From: Lachnospiraceae bacterium EP-SM-12S-S03
GTDB taxonomy: Bacteria > Bacillota > Clostridia > Lachnospirales > Lachnospiraceae
Reading direction: 5' to 3'
Assembly: GCA_020540725.1 (NCBI GenBank)
Contig: JAJBSL010000004.1
Span: 1 to 64,000, forward strand
DNA length: 64,000 bases
Within the stretch, counting starts at the first letter, position 1. Every line of letters starts with the position of its first letter. Below, piece by piece: positions 33,843 to 42,524 of the stretch. Both the position numbers and the translations under genes were made by a program. The notes under the pieces are model-generated. The model made no database searches. It saw nothing but the letters and a program-made list of their open reading frames with translations, and was not told the DNA's origin.

Positions 33843-34754
33843 TTAGAAATCCCCCAACTTCTTCACCTCCGGCTCAAGCGGTACACCAAATTTTGCCTCC
33901 ACTCGATCCGAAACCTCTCTCATCAGTTCTGCTACATCCTTGGCTGTAGCGTGATCCTTATTGATCACAAATCCACAATGTTTTTCTGAAATCTGTGCTC
34001 CACCCACTGAAAATCCGCGCAATCCTGTATCCTGGATCAGTTTCCCCGCAAAGTATCCTTCCGGGCGCTTAAATGTACTTCCGGCACTCGGATATTCCAA
34101 TGGCTGTTTCGTTGTTCTTCTCTCTTTCAAATCATCCATCGTTGCTTTTATTTCATCCGGATTTCCTTTTTGAAGTTCGACCACTGCCTCAAGGGCAATA
34201 TATCCCTTCTTGCCGACTACACTTGTTCTGTATCCAAGATCTAATTCCTCTTTTTTCAGAACCTTCACTTCTCCGTCCTGCGTAAGAGCCGTAACCTCTG
34301 TCAAAACATCCTTCATCTCTCCGCCGTAAGCGCCTGCATTCATCACAACCGCTCCACCTAGAGTGCCCGGAATCCCCGAAGCGAACTCAAATCCTGTCAA
34401 TCCGTTTTGCAGCGCTTCTGCTGCAATTTTGGAAAGAAGCGCTCCCACTTGTGCACGTATTGCATTTCCTTCTACTTCTATATGACTCATATTCTTATAA
34501 AGCTGTATGATCACTCCCCGGAAACCGTCATCGCTGACAAGAAGATTACTTCCGTTTCCCAATATGTAAAAAGGAACCTCTTTTTCTTTACAAAGCGCGA
34601 TTACACCTTTTACTTCCTCTATATTCTTCGGAAGAACGAAATAATCACTTGGTCCGCCAATGCGAAACGTAGTATGTTTCTTCATTGGTTCATCCAGTAA
34701 TACCGATTCTTGATCCATAATATCTATCAATCGTTCATAAAATTCTTTCTGCAT
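33843..34754 (-). CDS. murB: UDP-N-acetylenolpyruvoylglucosamine reductase
   Basis: This 303-residue FAD enzyme has the type II MurB motifs: T-T-F-R-I-G-G-P-S-D-Y (about 28-38), G-N-G-S-N-L-L-V-S (about 61-69), G-I-P-G-T-L-G-G-A-V-V-M-N-A-G-A-Y (about 128-144), Y-R-T-S, A-G-S-T-F-K-R-P-E-G (with the catalytic Ser) and the C-terminal L-E-P-E-V. It reduces the enolpyruvyl group to make UDP-MurNAc for peptidoglycan. It heads the operon with rapZ, whiA and the HPr-like gene. Confidence 0.97.
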   Translation of the reverse strand: MQKEFYERLIDIMDQESVLLDEPMKKHTTFRIGGPSDYFVLPKNIEEVKGVIALCKEKEVPFYILGNGSNLLVSDDGFRGVIIQLYKNMSHIEVEGNAIRAQVGALLSKIAAEALQNGLTGFEFASGIPGTLGGAVVMNAGAYGGEMKDVLTEVTALTQDGEVKVLKKEELDLGYRTSVVGKKGYIALEAVVELQKGNPDEIKATMDDLKERRTTKQPLEYPSAGSTFKRPEGYFAGKLIQDTGLRGFSVGGAQISEKHCGFVINKDHATAKDVAELMREVSDRVEAKFGVPLEPEVKKLGDF

Positions 34755-34820
34755 TTCTATCTCCTATTTTTCTTATTCTCGTTCATAATACACTAATATA
34801 TTAACATATGCAATGTACTC

Positions 34821-34849
34821 TTGCAAATTCATAGAGAATACGGTATATT
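34821..34849 (+). promoter_or_regulatory. Sigma-A promoter of the CNNM/CorC-type gene
   Basis: TTGCAA (34821-34826), 17 bp, TATATT (34844-34849), about 50 bases before the GTG at 34900. Confidence 0.7.
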
Positions 34850-34899
34850 AAAAATGTTAACTTTTTTTATTTTATTAACAAGAAGGAGTGAATTAACAA

Positions 34900-36180
34900 G
34901 TGGACTCGAGTGTCGCCACACAAATTATTATCTTAATTATTTTATTACTTTTTTCCGGACTTTTTTCTTCAGCGGAGACATCGCTGACAACAGTAAACAA
35001 AATCCGAATGCGTTCTTTAGCAGAGGACGGTAACAAACGCGCTAAGAAGGTGATTGCAATAACCGAAGATTCCGGCAAGATGTTAAGCGCCATCTTAATC
35101 GGCAATAACATTGTGAACTTATCTGCATCTTCCATAACCACAAGTATTGCTTACATGTTTGGAGGTTCGGCAGTAGCCATTGCAACCGGAATCATTACTT
35201 TATTGATCTTGATATTTGGTGAGATTTCTCCGAAGACTCTCGCTACCATCCATTCGGAAAAGCTTGCATTGTTTTATGCCTATCCGATTGATTTTGTTAT
35301 GAAGATTATGACTCCGTTCATTATCATCATTAACAGCCTGTCAAGAGTAGTTCTTTTCATTCTGCGTGTGAATCCGAATGCAAAGCCGGATACCATGACA
35401 GAAAGTGAACTTCGTACAATTGTGGATGTAAGCCATGAGGATGGTGTCATCGAATCCGAAGAAAAAGAAATGATCTACAATGTGTTCGACATGGGCGATG
35501 CAAAAGCAAAGGACGTTATGGTACCAAGAGTGCATATGACATTTGCCGATGTGAACAGCACATATGAAGAACTGATAGATATTTTCCGAGAAGACAAATT
35601 CACAAGACTCCCAGTATACGAAGAGACAACTGACAACGTAATTGGAACGATCAATATGAAGGATTTGCTTCTGTTTGACAATAAAAAAGAATTTCATATT
35701 CGCGATATTCTGCGGGAAGCTTATTTCACCTACGAATATAAGAGCATTTCCGAGCTGCTTGTGGAAATGCGTGAAGCTTCATTTAATATAGCGATTGTAT
35801 TGGACGAGTACGGCGAAACTGCCGGTCTGATCACTTTGGAGGACCTTTTGGAAGAAATCGTTGGTGAAATCCGTGATGAATACGACGAAAATGAAGAGGA
35901 AGATTTTAAAGAAATCAATAAATTTGAATACATAGTAGAGGGTTCTATCAACCTCGATGACTTAAATGATGAACTCAACACCGAACTCGAATCCGAGGAT
36001 TATGATTCCCTTGGCGGCTTTATCATTGAACGTTTGGACCGATTACCGGAACTTCATGACGAAGTTACGACAGTAGACGGAATCCGCCTTGTGGTAGAGT
36101 CTCTGGACAAAAACCGTGTAGAAAAAGTTCATATCTATCTGCCGGAAGATTTCTACGAAGAAAAATCCGCAGAGGATTAA
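34900..36180 (+). CDS. CNNM/HlyC-CorC family membrane protein with CBS pair
   Basis: This 426-residue protein has a DUF21/CNNM transmembrane region (about 5-135; S-S-A-E-T-S-L and G-E-I-S-P-K-T-L-A signatures), then two CBS domains (about 205-325; V-M-V-P-R-V-H-M and L-D-E-Y-G-E-T-A-G-L-I-T-L-E-D). A C-terminal CorC_HlyC domain (about 345-420) completes it. Family members take part in Mg2+ (and Co2+) efflux or homeostasis. The start is GTG at 34900 with AAGGAG upstream. It is divergent from murB and has its own terminator. Confidence 0.92.
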   Translation: MDSSVATQIIILIILLLFSGLFSSAETSLTTVNKIRMRSLAEDGNKRAKKVIAITEDSGKMLSAILIGNNIVNLSASSITTSIAYMFGGSAVAIATGIITLLILIFGEISPKTLATIHSEKLALFYAYPIDFVMKIMTPFIIIINSLSRVVLFILRVNPNAKPDTMTESELRTIVDVSHEDGVIESEEKEMIYNVFDMGDAKAKDVMVPRVHMTFADVNSTYEELIDIFREDKFTRLPVYEETTDNVIGTINMKDLLLFDNKKEFHIRDILREAYFTYEYKSISELLVEMREASFNIAIVLDEYGETAGLITLEDLLEEIVGEIRDEYDENEEEDFKEINKFEYIVEGSINLDDLNDELNTELESEDYDSLGGFIIERLDRLPELHDEVTTVDGIRLVVESLDKNRVEKVHIYLPEDFYEEKSAED

Positions 36181-36189
36181 GCATTACAA

Positions 36190-36249
36190 AAGAGGGTGCT
36201 GCAAAATCAATAGCTTAACTCATTGGCATTGATTTTGCGACACCCTCTT
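36190..36249. terminator. Long two-part terminator hairpin
   Basis: AAGAGGGTG (36190-36198) pairs with CACCCTCTT (36241-36249), and an inner stem GCAAAATCAAT pairs with ATTGATTTTGC. It serves the convergent genes ending at 36180 and 36262. Confidence 0.88.
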
Positions 36250-36261
36250 CTATGTTCTTAC

Positions 36262-36954
36262 TTATTCTTCTTCGTCATCTTCTTCCCCGGTAAGACGCAA
36301 AATATCATTCACCTCATCCTCTGTCAGCTCCATATACGCAGCAAGCTCATCCAATGTTGGTTTCCGTTGCAGATCTTCCGTAAGGTTTTTGACACATTCA
36401 TTTAAGTATGACACTTTCTCAATCATTTTCTGATCATGGTGCTTTATCTCTTCCATCTCTCCCAATAGCATCTGCATCGCCTGACGTATGTTGGCAAGAA
36501 TCTGTTTTTCACTGAGAACTTCCGGTTCAAGGGACATCATAAGCCCTACATTTCCCTCTTGAATCAAATCTTCAATCATACATTCCTCTGTATAGAGTTC
36601 AATTGCAATATCCACAACCTTCGGAGAGTAATATTTTAATTTCTCCTCCACTTTGTTTTGTGGACGCAATACTGAAATTTCTTTCAAGTATTCCTCCACA
36701 TACATCCGTTCCTGTGGCGTCAGTTTCTCCTCCTTTTCCTCTGCCGAAATCACTGCCCCGCCTTTTTTCTCATATCCCATAACAGATATTTTCTGAGTCA
36801 GAAGATAGTCATACACCAGCTCCATCTGTTCTTCTGACAGCATATCCTCTTCAAAGTATTGTTCCACTTCTTCAGTTGTCAACACTTTATTCTTTTCATT
36901 TCCAAGCTCTAAAATACCGCTTAATCTCTCACGAAACTGTAGTTTTCCACTCAT
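36262..36954 (-). CDS. Sigma-70-like protein lacking region 4
   Basis: The 230-residue protein follows primary sigma factors in order: a region 1.1-like helix bundle (about 20-60, F-E-E-D-M-L-S-E-E-Q-M-E), a region 1.2-like segment (L-T-P-Q-E-R-M-Y-V-E-E-Y-L-K-E-I, about 78-93), a core-binding region 2.2-like stretch (I-E-D-L-I-Q-E-G-N-V-G-L-M, about 123-135) and a region 3-like helix (R-K-P-T-L-D-E-L-A-A-Y, about 196-206). The -10-recognition part (2.3-2.4) is replaced by unrelated helix, region 4 is absent, and the tail is acidic. It could bind core RNA polymerase but is unlikely to recognise promoters. It lies 26 bp downstream of the amidase. Confidence 0.75.
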   Translation of the reverse strand: MSGKLQFRERLSGILELGNEKNKVLTTEEVEQYFEEDMLSEEQMELVYDYLLTQKISVMGYEKKGGAVISAEEKEEKLTPQERMYVEEYLKEISVLRPQNKVEEKLKYYSPKVVDIAIELYTEECMIEDLIQEGNVGLMMSLEPEVLSEKQILANIRQAMQMLLGEMEEIKHHDQKMIEKVSYLNECVKNLTEDLQRKPTLDELAAYMELTEDEVNDILRLTGEEDDEEE

Positions 36955-36980
36955 GTTCTTTCTCCTGTTTCTTTTATATT

Positions 36981-37742
36981 TTAACTTACGATAATCGTTG
37001 GATAGCCTGCCATTTTGAGGCGCCGCTCCATATCAACTGCCTCCTGCAGAATCGGATACTCTCCTACCTGTACACGGAAAAATCCATTTCCTTCCTCAAG
37101 GAATGCCGGATAATCCTGTGCAATCAGTTCATTCAAAAGCTGCTCTGCGTATCGTCGGTTCCGATATGCTCCCACCTGTACACGATACTGCATATCCGTG
37201 CTCATTCCCGGCTTTTTCAATGTATCCATAATTCCATCTGCAATGGCTCCCGCAATATCATAAAAATTATCATCAAACAACTGGTTATCTATATCGGAAT
37301 TAATAAATCCTACTTCCACAAGCACTGCCGGCATCTTTGTCCGTTTTAAAACGATAAGATTCGGTCTTGCTTTTACTCCAAGATTTACAAATCCTACATT
37401 CTCCAATTGTTCATTGATATTCTGTGCCATTTCATATTTGATTCCTGACAAATCATAAACCAAACTTTCCACGCCAGAAACCTCATTATCTACCGGATAG
37501 GAATTCCGATGAATAGATACGAAAAAATCCACTCCGGCTTCATTTGCCTCCATCGCTTTCTGAAACGGCGACTCATATACATCTGTTGTCCTCGTATATT
37601 CTACATCAAATCCATGATTTTGTAAAATTTCTCCAACGGCCAATGTAAGCCTGAGGGCATCATCCGCTTCCTTTCTTCCTTGATAAGTTGCTCCCGGATC
37701 ACTTCCCCCATGGCCCGCATCCAGCATAATTGAATATGGCAT
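36981..37742 (-). CDS. N-acetylmuramoyl-L-alanine amidase with SPOR domain
   Basis: The 253-residue protein has an Amidase_3 catalytic domain (about 1-178) with zinc ligands D-A-G-H-G-G (H10), a Glu in G-R-K-E-A, S-I-H-R-N-S and the catalytic E in L-V-E-V-G-F. A C-terminal SPOR domain (about 184-253; Y-R-V-Q-V-G-A-Y, F-R-V-Q-V-G-E-Y) follows and would bind denuded glycan. CwlD-type amidases act in spore cortex or cell separation. No signal peptide is seen at the N-terminus, so export is unexplained. It is upstream of the sigma-like gene. Confidence 0.9.
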   Translation of the reverse strand: MPYSIMLDAGHGGSDPGATYQGRKEADDALRLTLAVGEILQNHGFDVEYTRTTDVYESPFQKAMEANEAGVDFFVSIHRNSYPVDNEVSGVESLVYDLSGIKYEMAQNINEQLENVGFVNLGVKARPNLIVLKRTKMPAVLVEVGFINSDIDNQLFDDNFYDIAGAIADGIMDTLKKPGMSTDMQYRVQVGAYRNRRYAEQLLNELIAQDYPAFLEEGNGFFRVQVGEYPILQEAVDMERRLKMAGYPTIIVS

Positions 37743-37822
37743 ATCGCACTCTTCCTTTCTGATCTTATACTATCAAAATATGCCATCTCCTTGAATATGT
37801 GCCTTGCGATTTTTTCACTTTC

Positions 37823-38542
37823 TTATATGTGAATCCCTCCCAATACTTTCCCAATTGACTCCTGAATACAAAGATCCGCCTGTCTATCTCTTGAAGTTCC
37901 GCTCTTGTTGATTACAACTAGATATTTCCCACGGAAATAATCAATGAAACTTGCTGCCGGATATACCACAAGCGAGGTTCCTCCGATGATCAACATATCG
38001 GCCTTTGCAATTGCACGAATGGAATTCTGAATGGTCGATCCGTTAAGTCCTTCTTCATAAAGCACAACATCCGGCTTAATGATTCCACCACACTCACACC
38101 TTGGGATTCCTTCCGATTCTTTCACATATTTTGCGTCATAGAATTTGCCGCATTTCTGACAGTAATTCCGGTGAACGCTTCCATGAAGTTCCAGCACATT
38201 TTTGCTTCCGGCCATCTGATGCAAACCGTCAATGTTCTGTGTAATGACTGCAGTCAGTTTTCCTGAATTTTCCATTTCTGCAAGTTTTAAGTGCGCCGCA
38301 TTTGGTTTCGCATCAAGGAACATCATCCTGTTTTTATAGAAGTCATAAAACATCTCCGTTCTTTTTACAAAAAATGTATGACTTACCACCTGTTCCGGCG
38401 GATACGGATACTGTTCATTATAAAGCCCATCGCTGCTCCTGAAATCCGGAATATTGCTTTCTGTCGATACTCCCGCTCCTCCGAAAAACACAATATTCTG
38501 ACTTTCATCGATCATTCCTTGTAATTCCTGCAGCTTATCCAT
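37823..38542 (-). CDS. cobB: NAD-dependent protein deacylase (Sir2/CobB family)
   Basis: The 239-residue sirtuin has the NAD site G-A-G-V-S-T-E-S-N-I-P-D-F-R-S (about 22-36), T-Q-N-I-D-G-L-H (about 98-105) with the catalytic His in E-L-H-G-S, and a zinc ribbon C-x2-C ... C-x-C (Y-C-Q-K-C, R-C-E-C-G). It removes acyl groups from protein lysines, using NAD+ as co-substrate. It lies 13 bp downstream of the phosphoesterase gene. Confidence 0.95.
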   Translation of the reverse strand: MDKLQELQGMIDESQNIVFFGGAGVSTESNIPDFRSSDGLYNEQYPYPPEQVVSHTFFVKRTEMFYDFYKNRMMFLDAKPNAAHLKLAEMENSGKLTAVITQNIDGLHQMAGSKNVLELHGSVHRNYCQKCGKFYDAKYVKESEGIPRCECGGIIKPDVVLYEEGLNGSTIQNSIRAIAKADMLIIGGTSLVVYPAASFIDYFRGKYLVVINKSGTSRDRQADLCIQESIGKVLGGIHI

Positions 38543-38555
38543 AACGCCGCCTCCT

Positions 38556-39110
38556 TTACTTTATATTTTCAATTGATACTGTGCGGTAACTATCCCCTTC
38601 CATGTTTTTCCATGTATAAACCCCATCTTCTATGATCATGTAGCTATGCTCCGAATCTTCTTTCGGAATGGAAACAGACCCTGGATTCATATAAAAGTAT
38701 TCTCCGATCTTTTCAAATGCCGGCACATGAAAATGTCCGTTCAGAAGAATATCCCCTGGTTTTAACATTGGAAGGTTCTCCTTATTGATTTTATGTCCAT
38801 GTGTTGCAAAAATCATTCTGTGATCCATATAAAACACGGCATATTCCGCTAAAATCGGGAACTGCAATACCATCTGATCCACATCACAATCACAGTTTCC
38901 GCGAACACATAGCAATTCCTCCTTCATTTCATTGAGCATTTGGATCACTGTCTTCGGTTCATAATCTCTTGGAAGATCATTTCTTGGTCCATGATACAAA
39001 ATATCTCCTAATATCAGAAGCTTCTCTGCCTTTTCCCTTTTGTAAGCCTCTATCATCTGTCTGCAGTAATATGCAGAACCATGTATATCTGATGCAATCA
39101 TTAATTTCAT
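38556..39110 (-). CDS. YfcE-type phosphodiesterase
   Basis: The 184-residue protein has S-D-I-H-G-S, L-G-D-I-L-Y-H-G-P-R-N, R-G-N-C-D, T-H-G-H and G-H-F-H with N-P-G-S-V. The R-N-D-L-P and Y-H-G-P insert matches E. coli YfcE more closely than the other two phosphoesterases in the window. It hydrolyses phosphodiesters with Mn2+ in vitro; the cellular substrate is unknown. It is upstream of the sirtuin and probably cotranscribed with it. Confidence 0.9.
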   Translation of the reverse strand: MKLMIASDIHGSAYYCRQMIEAYKREKAEKLLILGDILYHGPRNDLPRDYEPKTVIQMLNEMKEELLCVRGNCDCDVDQMVLQFPILAEYAVFYMDHRMIFATHGHKINKENLPMLKPGDILLNGHFHVPAFEKIGEYFYMNPGSVSIPKEDSEHSYMIIEDGVYTWKNMEGDSYRTVSIENIK

Positions 39111-39159
39111 AATTTCTTCTTCCTTTCTACTATTTCTCTATGCAGATCTCTCTTCATGA

Positions 39160-40458
39160 TTATTCTCTTTTTCCTTCCATTGTCTGCTTAATAATACTTT
39201 CCATTACATCTTGACTCAGCATTCCGGAGACATACCCAAACACATTTCCATCCCGGTCGATCATAAAAGTGGTCGGGTAGGAAGAAATACCATAAGAAGA
39301 AAAGATTTCTCCTGTTGTATCCATGACAACCGGATACGTGTAACCATTCTCTTCAAGAAATGCTTTAACCTCTTCTTCTGATCCTTCACCTCCAATATTT
39401 GGAGAAGCAACTCCAAGTACGACCAATGCATCCTCCCCTTCTTTATCATAAGACTCATAAATCTTCTGAATATCCGGCATCTCTGCCTTACACGGCGGAC
39501 ACCATGTTGCCCAAAAGTTTAAGAATACCGTCTTTCCCTTATACTCAGATAATGTGTGTTCCTTGCCATACTGATCTTTTAACGTAAAGTCAACGGCTGC
39601 GATCTTCTCCTCGTCTTGTGCCCCATTTTCAGAATCGGTGCTTTCTTTAGAAGATGTATCTTCCTTCTCCGTATCCTTCTCTTTCTGATTCTCCTTCTTT
39701 TCCTCAGAAGCCGCTCCGGTTGTTCCGGAGATTTTAGAAAGATACCCGGTCACAGAATTCATTTTCCCGGTAAACATAAGAATTCCCATAAGTACCATAA
39801 GAACACCGCCTATTTTCACCGTGTATTTTACAACTTTCATATGGTTCTTGAAAAATTCCAGCACAGTTGTTGTAAACACTCCCACTGCAAGGAACGGCAA
39901 TACAAATCCAAGCGTATATACTCCGATCAAGATAAATCCCATCATCTTAGTCGATGCAGAGGCCGCCATAAGAAGCACACTGGCCAACGCCGGTCCTACA
40001 CACGGTGTCCATGCAAAACTGAAAGTAAATCCCATCAGAAGAGCCGTGACAGGAGACATGGCAATGGTCTCCATCCGAAAAGGCAGCCTTCTTTCTTTTC
40101 CAAGAACTTTGCTCTGTCCAAACACTCCAAGCTGATACAGCCCAAATGCCACAACAAGAATTCCGCCCACTCTGGCAAATACCATCTGATTCTCCTTGAA
40201 AAATCCCGCCGCCGTCGATACTCCAAGTCCCAAAAGGAAAAATGCAAAGCTGACACCAATCACAAAGCAGATCGTATGGAACATTACTTTGCTTCTTTTA
40301 TAATGTATTTTCCCGTCTTCTCCCCTCGTCCCTGTTCCTCCAGATAAATATCCTACATATAATGGAATCAGAGGCAGCACACAGGGCGAAAAAAAACTCA
40401 AAAGCCCTTGCAAAAACACGGTCAGCGCGGGTACGCTGACGTCTATTGAAAATCCCAT
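39160..40458 (-). CDS. CcdA-TlpA fusion: membrane thiol-electron carrier with extracytoplasmic thioredoxin
   Basis: The 432-residue protein joins a six-helix CcdA/DsbD-beta domain (about 1-240; S-F-F-S-P-C-V-L-P-L-I-P and A-W-T-P-C-V-G-P-A-L hold the redox cysteines) to an acidic Lys/Glu/Ser linker (about 250-285) and a TlpA-like thioredoxin domain (about 290-430; W-A-T-W-C-P-P-C-K). The pair would carry reducing power from cytoplasmic thioredoxin to extracytoplasmic disulfides, for example methionine sulfoxide or peroxide reduction. The ATG at 40458 has GGAGGA; an upstream ATG at 40500 is rejected. Confidence 0.93.
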   Translation of the reverse strand: MGFSIDVSVPALTVFLQGLLSFFSPCVLPLIPLYVGYLSGGTGTRGEDGKIHYKRSKVMFHTICFVIGVSFAFFLLGLGVSTAAGFFKENQMVFARVGGILVVAFGLYQLGVFGQSKVLGKERRLPFRMETIAMSPVTALLMGFTFSFAWTPCVGPALASVLLMAASASTKMMGFILIGVYTLGFVLPFLAVGVFTTTVLEFFKNHMKVVKYTVKIGGVLMVLMGILMFTGKMNSVTGYLSKISGTTGAASEEKKENQKEKDTEKEDTSSKESTDSENGAQDEEKIAAVDFTLKDQYGKEHTLSEYKGKTVFLNFWATWCPPCKAEMPDIQKIYESYDKEGEDALVVLGVASPNIGGEGSEEEVKAFLEENGYTYPVVMDTTGEIFSSYGISSYPTTFMIDRDGNVFGYVSGMLSQDVMESIIKQTMEGKRE

Positions 40459-40612
40459 ATAGTATCCTCCTTCATCTATTGCCATTTGTTGTTTCATCAT
40501 ATCACGGCAGAAACAATTTCGTCTAGATTCTTTTTCTTTTCCTTTTACAAAAAGTCAGAAACATGGTAACATGAATTTACATTTATACTAAAACAAAGCG
40601 AGGTGTTCTATT

Positions 40613-41608
40613 ATGGAAACAGAAACATTAAAAGAATCAAAACGTTATTTTTCCAAACTGGGCTTTCAGCTTGTTCTGATCGCATTCGCTATGATTGCCG
40701 TACAACTGCTCTCCTCGATTGCGGTATCCGCGATTGCACCGGGTCTTTCGGAAAATTACAGCCTCTATTTTTTGGCAAATATGCTCCCGCTCTATATTCT
40801 TGGAATTCCCGCCATCTTATTGCTTACAAAATCCAAGACTGTTTCTCCTGCTGAAGAACACAGAATGAGTATCGGACAATGGCTGATTGCTTTCTGCATA
40901 TCCTACAGCCTGATGTATGTCAGTAATATGATTGGACTTTGGATTACTCAGATAATCGGACGGATCAAAGGCAGCGCTGTTGAGAATGTTATCCAAGAAG
41001 TTGCTTTGGATCTGAATCCTTGGGTTGCAATGCTCTGCATGGTAATTCTGGCTCCGATTTTTGAGGAACTGGTATTTCGAAAGTTCATTATAGACCGGAC
41101 CGCAAAATACGGGGAAGGTACAGCCATCCTTGTCTCCGCGCTATCTTTCGCTTTATTTCACGGGAATCTGAACCAGTTTGCTTACGCGTTCTCTCTCGGT
41201 CTGTTCTGGGGATTCATTTATATCAAAACCCGCAAAATAAAATACACCATATGTATTCATATGGTGATCAACTTTATGGGAAGCGTACTTTCTATTTTAC
41301 TCATGCGTTCCGGGTTCATTCAGGAACTTTCTACACTCAGTAACCCTGATGACATGAATTCCGTACTTACGCTTATTTCAGAGCATGCAGCCGGAATTAT
41401 TCTCTATCTTGTATATTTGCTGCTTATTTTTATTTTTGTCATTACCGGCATTGTTCTTTTCTTCCTCAATCGAAAGAAAATGCACTTAAGTGCCGGGGAA
41501 GTCGTCATCCCAAAGGGACAGCGCTTCCGGACCGTAATACTAAATGTGGGGATGATCCTGAATATTATATTCTGGGGTGTACAGATCATCACACAGCTAT
41601 TCCATTAA
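40613..41608 (+). CDS. CPBP family intramembrane glutamic endopeptidase
   Basis: The 331-residue protein has about eight membrane helices and the Abi/CPBP motifs: E-E-L-V-F-R (about 148-153), F-A-L-F-H-G-N (about 176-182) and H-M-V-I-N-F (about 213-218). Family members are Rce1-like membrane proteases, some linked to bacteriocin self-immunity. No bacteriocin gene is visible nearby. It converges on the radical-SAM gene, and the two stop codons overlap. Confidence 0.88.
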   Translation: METETLKESKRYFSKLGFQLVLIAFAMIAVQLLSSIAVSAIAPGLSENYSLYFLANMLPLYILGIPAILLLTKSKTVSPAEEHRMSIGQWLIAFCISYSLMYVSNMIGLWITQIIGRIKGSAVENVIQEVALDLNPWVAMLCMVILAPIFEELVFRKFIIDRTAKYGEGTAILVSALSFALFHGNLNQFAYAFSLGLFWGFIYIKTRKIKYTICIHMVINFMGSVLSILLMRSGFIQELSTLSNPDDMNSVLTLISEHAAGIILYLVYLLLIFIFVITGIVLFFLNRKKMHLSAGEVVIPKGQRFRTVILNVGMILNIIFWGVQIITQLFH

Positions 41609-42498
41609 ATTCCTTCACACCCGAAGTCCGGAATAAAGCTTTCCTTGGCAGTTTCACCTTCCTGGATAAAAGCATGTTCCACACCCAGTTCAATGGCATA
41701 ATCCACGAGTTTCTCATATTCCCGTTCTGTAACCCTGCGGTTCAGTTCGGGAATATGTTTTACCTGAGGTAAAGGTGTATACTGGTTCATAAGACTAAGA
41801 TAAACCTTATCTCCATATGTCTCATAAACATACTTGACCACCTTCTTTCCGTTACGCAAATGATTTGGCAAGAGAAGATGACGTACGATTACCCCTTTCT
41901 TCATCATGCCTTCCTCACCAAATAACGGTTCTCCTGTCTGAAACACCATTTCTTTGAGCGCCCGCTTGGCTACTTCCGGATAATCCGGTGCTTTGGAATA
42001 TTTTGCAGCCGCTTCCTCTTCCATATATTTAAAATCAGTCAGATAAATGTCCACAATTCCGTCCAGCATTTCCAACGTTTCCACTTTCTCATACCCGCTG
42101 CAGTTATACACGATCGGAAGGTTAAGCCCTTGTTTTTTCGCTCTGCTTACTGCCTGTATGATCTCAGGCGTATAGTGTGTCGGAGTCACAAGGTTGATAT
42201 TGTTGGCCCCTTTCCCGGCAAGCTCCAGGAAAATCTCCGAAAGCCTCTCCACTGTGATCCTCTTCCCACGTTTGGCATGGGCAATCTCATAGTTCTGACA
42301 ATAAATACACCGTAGTGAACAACCACTGAAAAATACAGTTCCAGATCCATTTTCTCCGGAAATACAAGGTTCTTCCCACATGTGAAGAGCCGCTCTCGCC
42401 CCCACAATCCCCGGTCCTTCTACACCACAGACTCCTTTTTCCCCAACGTTACGGTTCGCGTTACAATTTCTCGGACATAGTGTACATTTCTGCATCAT
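41605..42498 (-). CDS. Radical SAM protein, PflA-like (COG1313)
   Basis: The 297-residue protein has a cysteine-rich N-terminus (C-x2-C-x3-C ... G-V-C-G-V), then the radical-SAM cluster motif C-S-L-R-C-I-Y-C-Q (C-x3-C-x2-C). N-L-V-T-P-T-H-Y and L-T-D-F-K-Y are typical of the PflA-like COG1313 proteins. It would cleave S-adenosylmethionine to make a 5'-deoxyadenosyl radical; no partner enzyme is adjacent. I chose an ATG near 42498 behind AAAGGA. Upstream in-frame codons fall in the degV gene and lack family similarity. Confidence 0.85.
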   Translation of the reverse strand: MMQKCTLCPRNCNANRNVGEKGVCGVEGPGIVGARAALHMWEEPCISGENGSGTVFFSGCSLRCIYCQNYEIAHAKRGKRITVERLSEIFLELAGKGANNINLVTPTHYTPEIIQAVSRAKKQGLNLPIVYNCSGYEKVETLEMLDGIVDIYLTDFKYMEEEAAAKYSKAPDYPEVAKRALKEMVFQTGEPLFGEEGMMKKGVIVRHLLLPNHLRNGKKVVKYVYETYGDKVYLSLMNQYTPLPQVKHIPELNRRVTEREYEKLVDYAIELGVEHAFIQEGETAKESFIPDFGCEGI

Positions 42499-42524
42499 TT
42501 TCATTCCTTTTCTTCTCTGTTTTC

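Noticed and set aside
39616..40347. Long plus-strand open frame opposite the CcdA-TlpA gene
   Set aside because: Its predicted protein is rich in His, Lys, Arg and Cys with no family features, and the opposite strand encodes a clear conserved protein. It is a shadow frame.
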